From: Planctomycetota bacterium
GTDB taxonomy: Bacteria > Planctomycetota > Planctomycetia > Pirellulales > Pirellulaceae
Length of the DNA: 64,000 bases
Direction: 5' to 3'
Assembly: GCA_026692865.1 (NCBI GenBank)
Contig: JAPLNI010000030.1
Coordinates: forward strand, 1 to 64,000
Part shown: piece after piece, positions 56,172 to 64,000 of the stretch
Layout: every line of letters begins with the position of its first letter
Numbering within the stretch: the first letter of the stretch is position 1
Notes under the pieces: model-generated
The model's input: the letters and a program-made list of their open reading frames with translations, nothing else
What the model was told of the DNA's origin: nothing
Database searches by the model: none
Program-made: the position numbers and the translations under genes

Positions 56172-57289
56172 ATGCCGCTAGCTGGTCCTCGCGAACTCTT
56201 GTAAGTCTCGGCGCAAATCTCGGTGATGCGGAAAGGACAATCGATAGTGCAGCCCGATCCATGATTCAGTGCTTCGGGCGCGAATCAATTTCATTCAGCA
56301 GACTCTACAAAACAGCAGCCGTTGGCGGCCCTTCTGGCCAAGAAGATTTCTTCAACGCTGTTGCACTCATCCAATCAAACTATACTGCATTTGAGGTTTG
56401 GCAGTTTCTTAATAAGACCGAGCAAACCCTTGGTCGCCATCGATTTAAACGTTGGGAAGCTCGACGCATTGATTTGGATGTCTTGCTCCATGAAAGTCGG
56501 ACGGACAGCCAAAGTCCACTGCTGCCAGAGGTCGTATGGACCCCAACGTTCAAGGTGCCGCACCCTCGCATGACAATGCGAACATTTGTGCTGACTCCCG
56601 CTTGCGATGTCTCACCGGATTGGATCGAGCCGGTTACCAGGCAATCGCTAAATGAATTATCAGCAAGGCTTGATCGCATCACATTTCAAGGTCGATTGCC
56701 AACAGTACTTCTAAGCTGCGATTCTTCGTCTGTGATAGAGGCACTTATACAGTCGCTCCGAAGATCCATACCTTCCTTGAGCCTAACACGAGATCCAGAT
56801 CCAATAATCTTCCGCGATGGTCAGCCATGGATTGTTATTGGCTTGGTACCAAAATTGGCTCCGAATATTAAAGCACGAGCGAATTCGCCATTCGCTGACT
56901 CGGCGACGGCAAGCTATCAAGCAATTTGCGAATGCTTGACAAAGCGTATTCGGCAATCGAGACAAATACATTCATCAATTCATCCACGGATACAATTCGA
57001 CCACTGGATGCATGTCTGTCAGTCGCCAGATCCTTCGATTAGTCACTGGGAAGATTTTTGTCGGACTTGGGCGGATGCCCTAGGAATGACGGAGCGACTT
57101 GAATCGAGTTTGTTTGATCATCAGAAAAGTGAATTCGATTTAAGCAAATTCGATTTATCAGGGTCGGATTTGTTGAAGGTGCCTCCTTACTTGCTTGCAG
57201 CTGACGATATCGATTGGGCTGCTCACGAACTGATTGCCGCGACCGAAGCGATGTCCTGCCCAATTCAACCGTATGGAGTTATTAGCTAA
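56168..57289 (+). CDS. folK: FolK (6-hydroxymethyl-7,8-dihydropterin pyrophosphokinase) with C-terminal extension
   Basis: The N-terminal 165 residues are HPPK, the folate pathway enzyme that transfers pyrophosphate from ATP to hydroxymethyl-dihydropterin: SLGANLGDAERTI, YKTAAVGGPSGQEDFFNAV, LGRHRFKRWEARRIDLDVLL, and VPHPRMTMRTFVLTPA. All the key Arg and Asp residues are present. Beyond about residue 170, another 200 residues follow that I cannot assign (VIEALIQSLRRSIP; WEDFCRTWADALGM; PPYLLAADDIDWAAHELIAA); normal FolK stops near 160. The start is TTG, in a TTGA overlap with the upstream stop. The S4-domain gene begins directly after the stop. No other folate gene is beside it. Confidence 0.88.
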   Translation: MNAASWSSRTLVSLGANLGDAERTIDSAARSMIQCFGRESISFSRLYKTAAVGGPSGQEDFFNAVALIQSNYTAFEVWQFLNKTEQTLGRHRFKRWEARRIDLDVLLHESRTDSQSPLLPEVVWTPTFKVPHPRMTMRTFVLTPACDVSPDWIEPVTRQSLNELSARLDRITFQGRLPTVLLSCDSSSVIEALIQSLRRSIPSLSLTRDPDPIIFRDGQPWIVIGLVPKLAPNIKARANSPFADSATASYQAICECLTKRIRQSRQIHSSIHPRIQFDHWMHVCQSPDPSISHWEDFCRTWADALGMTERLESSLFDHQKSEFDLSKFDLSGSDLLKVPPYLLAADDIDWAAHELIAATEAMSCPIQPYGVIS

Positions 57290-57622
57290 ATGGCAAAGAA
57301 CGAATTTACCGACCGCGACGATTCCAATTTGAACGAGCGAGAACTAACAGACGGCGAGCTGGAAAACGGCGAGCTACTTGATGACGAGGGTGCTGATTAT
57401 TTTGACGACCGCCCTCCGCGCACGGGTGTGTTTCGCCTTGAGCAATACATGAAGGCATTCAATATTGCCGCTAGTGGAGGTCAGGCGAAGGTGCTCATTC
57501 AAAGTGGTCAAGTCCGAGTCAACGGGAAGGTTGAAACGCGACGAAAGCGTCAACTTCAAGCAGGCGACAAGATTCAGTTTCTCGGTGAAACTTGGCTTGT
57601 ACCAACTGAGGAAAATTATTGA
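57290..57622 (+). CDS. S4-domain RNA-binding protein
   Basis: A 110-residue protein with an acidic N-terminal tail (residues 1-45, many Asp and Glu) and a C-terminal S4 domain (FRLEQYMKAFNIAASGGQAKVLIQSGQVRVNGKVETRRKRQLQAGDKI) of the YaaA/RlbA type, which binds structured RNA, often in ribosome-associated proteins. Its ATG directly follows the folK stop, so it is translated in the same transcript. Its stop lies in a 13-bp tandem duplication that also gives the stop of the convergent acyltransferase gene. Confidence 0.88.
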   Translation: MAKNEFTDRDDSNLNERELTDGELENGELLDDEGADYFDDRPPRTGVFRLEQYMKAFNIAASGGQAKVLIQSGQVRVNGKVETRRKRQLQAGDKIQFLGETWLVPTEENY

Positions 57623-57640
57623 GGTTGATTATTGAGGTTG
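57615..57640. repeat. 13-bp tandem duplication at convergent gene ends
   Basis: ATTATTGAGGTTG occurs twice in tandem (57615-57627, 57628-57640). The first unit carries the TGA stop of the S4 gene. The second carries the TAA stop of the minus-strand acyltransferase. Confidence 0.85.
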
Positions 57641-58393
57641 ATTAGTGAGTAATTCCCGTATGACTATCGTGTTCATGACTTCTTCTAATCGTTTGAGCGA
57701 TCGTGCAGCTAACATTCCGTCGAGTACGCGATGATCTGAGATCAACGTGACCATGCATTCGCCCTTGTCATTGCAACGCGTGTAGGAGAGGCTGGTGGTG
57801 ACTACCAGCGGATGCCCATAGTTTGACACATCCTCACCGGCTAGAGTTGAGACGCTGAAGGTCCCGATCTTTTTGGCCCGCTGCCGAGGCTTCCAATTCA
57901 TTCCTAGCCACCACGACAATCGTCGAATACAGCTAGGCAGCCGTTCCAACCGCAATCCGTCTCGGAATACTTCTCGAAGTGGATTATGCACTGCGTCATT
58001 CATTTGTCGCTGGATATCCGATAGCGAGCTAGTTTCACAATTGGAAATTCTAGCCCAAATCAACCGCTCGACGCCTTGATCGTCAGGTCGGTGAATGGTG
58101 ATCGATGCAACCGTGTGTGGGTGCTCGTAGAGACGCGGCCATGGCATGCAAAAGTAAAGCGAACGGAGCTCAGGGATTTCTTGGCACACTATCGCATAGC
58201 TTCGCAAGAAGATCGCAACCCATCCGATCCGATTTTCATTTTTCGCATTATGAGCGTTACGGGCTTCAACAACCCGGTTTAACTGCATAAGGCGGTCGAT
58301 AGGAAAGCTGGGAACTCGAAGAGAAGTTCGACAAACGTCGAGAATCAATCGTCGGTGAATCGGAATCGGGTGACAGCGTCCTCGTATTTTCAT
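57629..58393 (-). CDS. 2-oxo acid dehydrogenase E2-type acyltransferase domain, no lipoyl domain
   Basis: From ATG 58393, this is a 254-residue protein similar only to the catalytic domain of E2 acyltransferases (PF00198-like) and chloramphenicol acetyltransferase-type folds. It has the catalytic HxxxDG motif (SDHRVLDGMLAA) and the conserved strand before it, but no lipoyl domain or E1/E3-binding domain, so it cannot act as a normal dehydrogenase core on its own. It may transfer acyl groups directly from CoA to another substrate. GGTGG lies ten bases upstream of the chosen start; the frame remains open to 58480. It is divergent from the shikimate-dehydrogenase-like gene and convergent with the S4 gene. 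Confidence 0.82.
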   Translation of the reverse strand: MKIRGRCHPIPIHRRLILDVCRTSLRVPSFPIDRLMQLNRVVEARNAHNAKNENRIGWVAIFLRSYAIVCQEIPELRSLYFCMPWPRLYEHPHTVASITIHRPDDQGVERLIWARISNCETSSLSDIQRQMNDAVHNPLREVFRDGLRLERLPSCIRRLSWWLGMNWKPRQRAKKIGTFSVSTLAGEDVSNYGHPLVVTTSLSYTRCNDKGECMVTLISDHRVLDGMLAARSLKRLEEVMNTIVIRELLTNQPQ

Positions 58394-58533
58394 CTTTTGT
58401 CCACCGCCGAATCCTTCGATCTTGTTCCTTGACCACCTAGCTAACCGACAGTTGTTACAAGATAATCTAGCAATTGACAATCCGGCTTGGAACCTTCAAG
58501 AACCATCGAGCCAAGTTTTCATTTACGCAATTT

Positions 58534-59469
58534 ATGTCTAGTAATACTCAATCGATAGTTTGTTGTCTGGGGGACCCGGTCGCAGGGAACCCCACGCAAT
58601 TCCTGATGCAACGCGCCGCCGCTTCGCTCGGCATGGACTGGATGTTTGTAACCGCTGAAGTCCCCGAAGATCGACTGCACGAAGCATTTCTAGGAATCAG
58701 GGCGTTGAAGTTTTCCGGAGTTGCATTTCTAAGCCCACACCAACAAGCCGCTTCGTCGCTGGTCGATTCGCTTACCGAGTCGGCATTGCGAAGTGGACAA
58801 GTCAGGGTCGCACGTCGCGACGGTGATGCATGGCTTGGCGATGACACGCTCGGTATGGCAATTGTTGAACTTTTGAGTAACAACGAGTCGAACTTCCAGC
58901 CCACACGCGACTCAACAGCACATCACGACGCACGTGCTGCACAGGATCCAAGATTAAATAGTGATCAGCAGTCGAATGCCGCAAGAGGGCTACTCTGTGC
59001 AGGATTGGACTGGATGCCTCACCTGATTCGATTAGCACGTCCTGACTGGAGTTCAAGGATTTATCACTGGGACGCCAAAAAAGAGGAGCCGCAACGAGTG
59101 ACTTCAGAACTAGTTGAAATCAGTGGTATCGAGCGAACTCAAGCAGGCGAAGAGACTGTCCAGACCGACGGAGCAAACTTCTCATGCTCGTCTTTCGCTA
59201 TCTTCATTATCGATAGTACCTCGCCCCCCATCACGATAAAGCAATTAAGCAAAATTATTGGAGCCGAAAACGAGATCACTGCTGTATTTGTTCATCATAA
59301 TGCTGCGTGGGAGTCGGCCATACAGAAGCTGGATGTTGCTCGCAAACACGTCTTTCGCTCCTTTGATGTTGCAGCCGCAAAAGCAGCGGTCAACTTTCAA
59401 TTTTGGACCGGGCAACCTCCCGAGTTTGCGTCGATCCGAGATTCTTTGGACGAGTATTGCCAGTGGTAG
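58534..59469 (+). CDS. shikimate dehydrogenase-like protein lacking catalytic residues
   Basis: A 311-residue protein that resembles the substrate-binding domain of shikimate dehydrogenase (CLGDPVAGNPTQFLMQRAAA, GIRALKFSGVAFLSPHQQAA, RRDGDAWLGDDTLGMAIVEL). In AroE the Lys after NVTxPx and the Asp in NTDG are essential; here they are Gln70 and Leu106. The NADP-binding glycine loop is also not recognisable after residue 140, and a hydrophilic insert (residues 115-145) precedes it. It is thus probably not an active dehydrogenase. The start is ATG 58534; an in-frame TTG at 58474 is less likely. It lies between the divergent acyltransferase gene and the sigma-54 activator. Confidence 0.8.
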   Translation: MSSNTQSIVCCLGDPVAGNPTQFLMQRAAASLGMDWMFVTAEVPEDRLHEAFLGIRALKFSGVAFLSPHQQAASSLVDSLTESALRSGQVRVARRDGDAWLGDDTLGMAIVELLSNNESNFQPTRDSTAHHDARAAQDPRLNSDQQSNAARGLLCAGLDWMPHLIRLARPDWSSRIYHWDAKKEEPQRVTSELVEISGIERTQAGEETVQTDGANFSCSSFAIFIIDSTSPPITIKQLSKIIGAENEITAVFVHHNAAWESAIQKLDVARKHVFRSFDVAAAKAAVNFQFWTGQPPEFASIRDSLDEYCQW

Positions 59470-59553
59470 CAAGATGCTAACGATCCAGTGATGAATCGGT
59501 TAAGCTAAATAATCTGATATTGGAATCCATGATAACTTTTATTCCTAGATTTT

Positions 59554-61485
59554 GTGAACGACAACTCTACCAATAACACTGAAACAGAAGCCTCCTCCTC
59601 GTTCGCAAGCGTGGTTCTTTCGGGGCTGAGCACCGAAGCGACATTGCAGCGATTCCTGTTCCGTTTACTTGGATGGTGGACCAGCAACTTGCCTTGTGCA
59701 TTTGTAGGCATCGCCGAGTGTACTCAAGGGAACTGGAAGCTCGTCGCGCAGCAAGGTCGGCACACGGCGGCCCCTCCATGGGGAGTTGCAAGTCAATCAC
59801 TCGATTCGCGACAGCCCACGCGTCATGCAAGCTGGGCCTTTTTTCCGGTTCAATTACCGGCGAGCGATTCGTCTACGCAAACCGATTGGATGTTCGCCAT
59901 CGAATGGACTCGTCTTCCATCTCCCAAGATTCAGCATCTGGTCGATTGTCTCGTTAGCGGGATTGTTGCTTGGCGATCGTTTCAATCGCGGGCTCGCGAC
60001 GTGGAACGCATGACGCAAATCTTGAACGTGGCTGCTGACTGGCATAAGCATTTGGACCTGGATAGACTTTTGGAATCGATTGCGCTGGCTGCGACGAAAC
60101 TTCTCTCGGGCGATCGAGCGAGTATCTTTCTTTGGGATAAATCAGCCAAAGAGTTGGTCGGACATCCTGCTCTCGGGATCGAAGGAAAGCCACTTCGCAT
60201 TCCTGATAATGCGGGTCTTGCTGGAGCAGTGCTTCGATCGCTCGAGCCACGTCGCTGGGATCGGTCGGACCCCTCCGACGAAGTCAATCGAAGAGTCGAT
60301 CAAACGCTCAGTTACCGAACCGACTCGCTTGTTGCAGTTCCTTTAATCGACCAGCGAGGAAAAGGGATGGGGGTCTTTGAAGTCCTGAATCATCGCTTGG
60401 GCAAGTTTAGCCTCGAAGATGAACGCGACTTGGTGGAGCTTGCTCGTCATGCATCGGCGGCGCTCGCGAACACTCAGCAGATCGCGCGGTTAGTTGAAAC
60501 GCGAGACCGACTAACGCAAGACGCAATCAACCAAGTTCAACTGATCGGCGATAGTCCTCAGCTTCAGACGCTCAAGGCAACTATTCAACGTGTTGGTAAT
60601 ACGGACCTTGCCGTTTTGTTGCTGGGTGAAAATGGAACTGGAAAGGAAGTAGTCAGCCGACAGATTCACTACCAAAGCCGACGTCGTCACGAGCCATTCA
60701 TCGCCGTCAACTGTGCTGCGATCACAGAGACGCTCCTGGAAAGTGAATTATTCGGTCACGAAAAAGGTGCCTTTACTGACGCTCATGACACACGGATTGG
60801 CAAGTTTGAACTCGCCAATGGTGGGACGCTTTTCCTGGATGAAATTGGTGATATGAGTTTAGCCGGGCAAGCAAAATTATTGCGTGTCTTAGAAGAGAAA
60901 GTCGTCGTACGCGTTGGAGGTTCTTCCCCGATACCTGTCAATGTACGAGTCATTGCGGCTACCAACCAGAACTTAGTGTCGATGGCACAAACGAAAAAAT
61001 TTCGTGAGGATCTGTACTTTCGACTAACCGTCGTGACTTTGAATTTGCTCCCGCTCCGGGAACGCCGCGAAGACATTCTCGCGCTAGCTGATTTTTTCAT
61101 GAACATGTTTTGTCAAAAGATTGGCAGAAATAAACCTGAGTGGTCAGCTCCCGCCAAGCGAAGACTTTCGGCACATGAATGGCCCGGTAACGTGCGAGAA
61201 CTGCGGAATGTAGTCGAACGAATTGCCTACCTGACAACCGAGGATGTTATCGATGAAGAACAGGTCGATTTTGTCCGCTCGCCACGCATGGAACGTAGCG
61301 AAACGTCGGCTCTCGACACCTCGCAAACACTCGCCGAAGCCACCGAAAAATTCCAAACACAATTTATCGAGCAGCATATCATCGCGGCCGGAAAAAATGT
61401 CACCCTCGCAGCCGAAAAACTCGGCCTTCAACGGTCGAATCTCTACCGAAAAATGAAATTGCTAGGAATGAAACCACCGGAATAA
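59554..61485 (+). CDS. sigma-54-dependent transcriptional activator with GAF domain
   Basis: A 643-residue enhancer-binding protein. Residues 20-150 are an uncharacterised, possibly degenerate sensory region; a GAF domain spans about 160-310 (HLDLDRLLESIALAATKLLSGDRASIFLWD). The AAA+ domain (about 330-560) has Walker A GENGTGKEVV, Walker B TLFLDEIGD and an Arg-finger region, but the sigma-54 contact loop reads GAFTDA (405-410) instead of GAFTGA. The C-terminus is a Fis-type HTH (AAGKNVTLAAEKLGLQRSNLYRKMKLLGM). The start is GTG at 59554. It begins 84 bp after the shikimate-dehydrogenase-like gene. The ligand of the GAF domain cannot be inferred. Confidence 0.92.
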   Translation: MNDNSTNNTETEASSSFASVVLSGLSTEATLQRFLFRLLGWWTSNLPCAFVGIAECTQGNWKLVAQQGRHTAAPPWGVASQSLDSRQPTRHASWAFFPVQLPASDSSTQTDWMFAIEWTRLPSPKIQHLVDCLVSGIVAWRSFQSRARDVERMTQILNVAADWHKHLDLDRLLESIALAATKLLSGDRASIFLWDKSAKELVGHPALGIEGKPLRIPDNAGLAGAVLRSLEPRRWDRSDPSDEVNRRVDQTLSYRTDSLVAVPLIDQRGKGMGVFEVLNHRLGKFSLEDERDLVELARHASAALANTQQIARLVETRDRLTQDAINQVQLIGDSPQLQTLKATIQRVGNTDLAVLLLGENGTGKEVVSRQIHYQSRRRHEPFIAVNCAAITETLLESELFGHEKGAFTDAHDTRIGKFELANGGTLFLDEIGDMSLAGQAKLLRVLEEKVVVRVGGSSPIPVNVRVIAATNQNLVSMAQTKKFREDLYFRLTVVTLNLLPLRERREDILALADFFMNMFCQKIGRNKPEWSAPAKRRLSAHEWPGNVRELRNVVERIAYLTTEDVIDEEQVDFVRSPRMERSETSALDTSQTLAEATEKFQTQFIEQHIIAAGKNVTLAAEKLGLQRSNLYRKMKLLGMKPPE

Positions 61486-61617
61486 GGCTTAAGACTTAAG
61501 TTTTCTGGCTTACTCCTTACTCCTTATTCCTTACTCCTTTATGATACGGCTGAGTTATCCGCGGCATTGCTCGACGATGCCGATCTCCCAGCAGATGGTT
61601 TCCCTGTAGATAGTCAT

Positions 61618-63210
61618 ATGGTCGCAAACATTCCTGAAAATTCGCCCGCTTCTGTCACTACTGCACGTATTGCTGACGAACGAGTGGTCGTGCTCGATTT
61701 TGGGTCGCAGTATGCCCAGCTCATCGCGAGACGTATTCGCGAAGAGAATGTCTACTGTGAAATCTTGCGACATGATGTTTCTGCCGAAACAATTGCCGGA
61801 CGAAAACCAAAGGCAATCATCCTATCGGGCGGTCCCTCGAGCGTTTACGCGGAAGGATCTCCTAAATGCGATCCGAAGCTTTTTGAGCTTGGGATTCCAA
61901 TCCTTGGTATCTGTTATGGAATGCAGCTTGTTTCGGAATCGCTTGGCGGTCAAGTCGAGCATTGTCCGGCTCGGGAATATGGTCGATCACGCCTGAAGAT
62001 CGACAACATGGAAAGCCTCTTCGCTGGTTTTCCTCATGAAATTGATGTGTGGATGTCGCACGGCGATCAAGTCAGCAACTTAAGCGATAGCTTCGAAACG
62101 CTCGCCGGAACTTCAACTTGTCCATTCGCTGCGGTTCGCCACAAAACGCTGCCCATTTTCGGTCTTCAATTCCATCCTGAAGTCACCCACACTTCGCTGG
62201 GTGGCACGCTAATTCACAACTTCCTTTACAACATTGCCGGTTGTGAAGGGCTTTGGCATTTAGGGGACTTCGCAGCCGAATCGATCCAGCTTATTCGCCA
62301 AAAGGTGGGCAGCGATCGCGTTATTTGTGGGCTCTCCGGCGGTGTTGATAGTAGCGTAACCGCCGCACTCCTTTATAAGGCTATCGGTTCGCAGCTTTCG
62401 TGCATCTTGATCGATAACGGACTTCTCCGCAAAGACGAACAAACTGCCGTCATCACCGAATTCACCAAGCACTTCAAAGCCGACTTGAGAGTTGTTAATG
62501 CTGAAGCAAAATTCCTTGACGCTTTAAAAGGAATTACCGAACCGCAAGAGAAACGACGCCGAATCGGGCATGCGTTCATCGAATGCTTTCGCGAGGAAGC
62601 CGAAAAAATACAAGGGGCCAAGTTTCTTGCCCAAGGCACACTCTACCCAGACGTGATCGAAAGCGGTGCCGCTCCAGATGGACCAGCGGCGACTATCAAG
62701 CTTCATCACAACGTAGGCGGGCTTCCCGATGAGCTCGGCTTTGAATTGATTGAACCATTGCGAGATCTATTCAAGGACGAAGTTCGGCGACTGGGTAGCG
62801 AACTTGGACTGCCAGAGCAACTCGTCTGGCGACATCCGTTTCCTGGTCCTGGACTGGCCGTGAGATGCCTTGGTGAAGTGACTCGCGAAAAGTTAGTTGT
62901 ACTTCGTGAAGCAGATGAAATCGTTGTCAGCGAAATCAAAAATGCTTCCCTCTACCGTCAAACCTCGCAAGCCTTTGCCGTGCTGCTGCCTGTTCAAAGT
63001 GTCGGTGTCATGGGCGACGCAAGAACTTATGAAAATGCGGTCGCCGTGCGATGTGTAAACACGGACGACTTCATGACCGCTGACTGGAGCCATCTCCCTT
63101 ATGAAGTTCTCGCTCGAATCAGCACGCGTATCATCAACGAAGTGCGAGGAGTCAATCGAGTTTGTTATGACATCAGCAGCAAGCCTCCTGCAACCATCGA
63201 ATGGGAATAA
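61618..63210 (+). CDS. guaA: GMP synthase (glutamine-hydrolysing)
   Basis: This purine enzyme aminates XMP to GMP. From ATG 61618 it has 530 residues, near the family's usual 510-525; a TTG start at 61567 would add 17 residues. The N-terminal glutamine amidotransferase domain has the Cys nucleophile in [11 protein letters not shown] and the His/Glu pair in FHPEVTHT. The ATP-PPase domain begins [15 protein letters not shown]. The C-terminal dimerisation domain ends PPATIEWE, the invariant GuaA end. The coding sequence begins about 130 bp after the sigma-54 activator; a pyrimidine-rich tandem repeat lies between. Confidence 0.97.
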   Translation: MVANIPENSPASVTTARIADERVVVLDFGSQYAQLIARRIREENVYCEILRHDVSAETIAGRKPKAIILSGGPSSVYAEGSPKCDPKLFELGIPILGICYGMQLVSESLGGQVEHCPAREYGRSRLKIDNMESLFAGFPHEIDVWMSHGDQVSNLSDSFETLAGTSTCPFAAVRHKTLPIFGLQFHPEVTHTSLGGTLIHNFLYNIAGCEGLWHLGDFAAESIQLIRQKVGSDRVICGLSGGVDSSVTAALLYKAIGSQLSCILIDNGLLRKDEQTAVITEFTKHFKADLRVVNAEAKFLDALKGITEPQEKRRRIGHAFIECFREEAEKIQGAKFLAQGTLYPDVIESGAAPDGPAATIKLHHNVGGLPDELGFELIEPLRDLFKDEVRRLGSELGLPEQLVWRHPFPGPGLAVRCLGEVTREKLVVLREADEIVVSEIKNASLYRQTSQAFAVLLPVQSVGVMGDARTYENAVAVRCVNTDDFMTADWSHLPYEVLARISTRIINEVRGVNRVCYDISSKPPATIEWE

Positions 63211-63267
63211 GTTCATCCATCGGAGGTCAGGCTGGCCCAATCAACACTGAGCCGATGGCGCTAGCCA

Positions 63268-63311
63268 CGGGTTCCCCCCGGAATGGAATCACTGAATACG
63301 GAGGGAACCCG
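63268..63311. repeat. palindromic hairpin after guaA
   Basis: CGGGTTCCCCCCG (63268-63280) pairs with CGGAGGGAACCCG (63299-63311) with a single mismatch, loop 18 nt. It lies about 60 bp past the guaA stop, again at a gene 3' end. I see no second copy in this window. Confidence 0.7.
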
Positions 63312-63434
63312 GAGCGATCGCTCGCTGCTCAAGTAAAAGTTAGAAAATCGTCAAATTTCCAGTATTCGATACGATGCGAACCCATTTCGGATAGGCATGT
63401 ATCAAACCAGTTCATTAGCAATAATATTTGAATT

Positions 63435-64000
63435 ATGAGTCGACAATACATCTATCAAATCGAGGACCTGACCAAGAAACGTGGCCAAAAGGAAGTCCTT
63501 AAAAACATCTTCCTTGCGTTTTATCCCGGAGCAAAAATCGGAGTTCTCGGCTCCAACGGTGCAGGTAAAAGTACCCTTCTACGCATCATGTCCGGTGACG
63601 ACACACAATTCGATGGAACAGCGAAGCTCACCAAGGGTTTCACCGCCGGCTACCTTTCGCAAGAGCCACAACTGAATCCCGATAAAGACGTCCAAGGCAA
63701 CGTGGAAGAAGCCGTCGCATCGCGTCGTGTCGTGCTGGATAGGTATAACGAAATCTCCATGCAGCTTGGCGAAGTTACTGATGACAAGCTGATGGAAAAG
63801 CTCTGCGATGAAATGGCTCGACTTCAAGACATCATTGATAGCACCAACCTTTGGGAGCTCGACCGCGAAGTCGAACTTGCGATGTCGGTCATGAATCTAC
63901 CGCCAAGTGATGCTGATGTGACGAAGCTTTCCGGAGGAGAGCGACGTCGAATTGCACTTTGTAAACTTTTGATTCAACAGCCCGACTTGTTGCTACTAGA
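63435..64000 (+). CDS. ettA: ABC-F protein EttA (energy-dependent translational throttle), partial
   Basis: The frame runs off the end of the window, so only about 188 of the roughly 555 residues are present. It starts MSRQYIYQIEDLTKKRGQKE, then Walker A LGSNGAGKSTLLRIMSG, GYLSQEPQLN, the arm-region residues DIIDSTNLWELDREVE, and the ABC signature LSGGERRRIALCKLLIQQ with the start of Walker B. No transmembrane segment. EttA binds the ribosomal E site and gates the first peptide bonds according to the energy state. The start ATG at 63435 is about 224 bp after guaA. This is a boundary-truncated gene, not a pseudogene. Confidence 0.93.
   Translation, partial: MSRQYIYQIEDLTKKRGQKEVLKNIFLAFYPGAKIGVLGSNGAGKSTLLRIMSGDDTQFDGTAKLTKGFTAGYLSQEPQLNPDKDVQGNVEEAVASRRVVLDRYNEISMQLGEVTDDKLMEKLCDEMARLQDIIDSTNLWELDREVELAMSVMNLPPSDADVTKLSGGERRRIALCKLLIQQPDLLLL

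Overview
The window looks like chromosomal DNA of a planctomycete, most likely of the Pirellulales (Rhodopirellula/Blastopirellula-like). The evidence is marker families largely typical of that phylum: a DUF1549/DUF1553 protein beside a DUF1501 protein, a DUF1559 prepilin-like protein, a Tat-exported Gfo/Idh/MocA oxidoreductase, a secreted TIM-barrel epimerase-like protein, a SecDF fusion, a PEP-CTERM protein, a methanofuran-biosynthesis enzyme (MfnB) in a bacterial context, and a sigma factor with extra helix-turn-helix domains. Base composition is mixed (about half GC by eye) and strong Shine-Dalgarno sites are scarce. There is no phage, transposase, CRISPR array or rRNA; the only tRNA is tRNA-Asp(GTC).

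Layout. 1-9.4 kb: export and outer membrane block with an MFS drug exporter, glutaminase, an RND permease/adaptor pair and a divergent DcaP-like porin. 9.6-14.6 kb: SLC13 permease, AbgT transporter and M20 peptidase, a plausible uptake-and-hydrolysis unit. 14.6-18.7 kb: DUF1559 pseudopilin, TIM-barrel protein, Gly/Pro-rich secreted protein, acyl-CoA thioesterase and ribosomal protein S18. 18.8-28.5 kb: SecDF, the DUF1549-DUF1501 pair and an oxidoreductase. 28.5-34.9 kb: multi-HTH sigma factor, SDR, a cysteine-desulfurase-like protein without its active-site residues, tandem-ACT protein and MfnB. 34.9-45.7 kb: S1/P1 nuclease, PEP-CTERM protein, TPR protein, S9 peptidase, biotin ligase, Ser/Thr kinase and ABC exporter. 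46.3-57.6 kb: tRNA-Asp, hflKC, dprA, a glycosyltransferase, hemC, gapA, metK, and a membrane protein-folK-S4 operon. 57.6-64 kb: lipoyl-less E2-type acyltransferase, a shikimate-dehydrogenase-like protein without catalytic residues, a sigma-54 activator, guaA and the start of ettA (cut by the window end).

The two most unusual aspects are these. First, two intact proteins have lost the diagnostic catalytic residues of well-known enzymes (31.6-32.9 kb and 58.5-59.5 kb). Second, several families of small palindromic repeats lie mostly at gene 3' ends; one copy is read in frame into a secreted protein's N-terminus and another supplies a protein's C-terminus and stop codon. The sigma factor with three DNA-binding-like modules before region 2 is the best candidate for an unusual regulatory system.

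No searches or computations were run. Identifications rest on motifs read from the translated sequence, and many starts are judgement calls.
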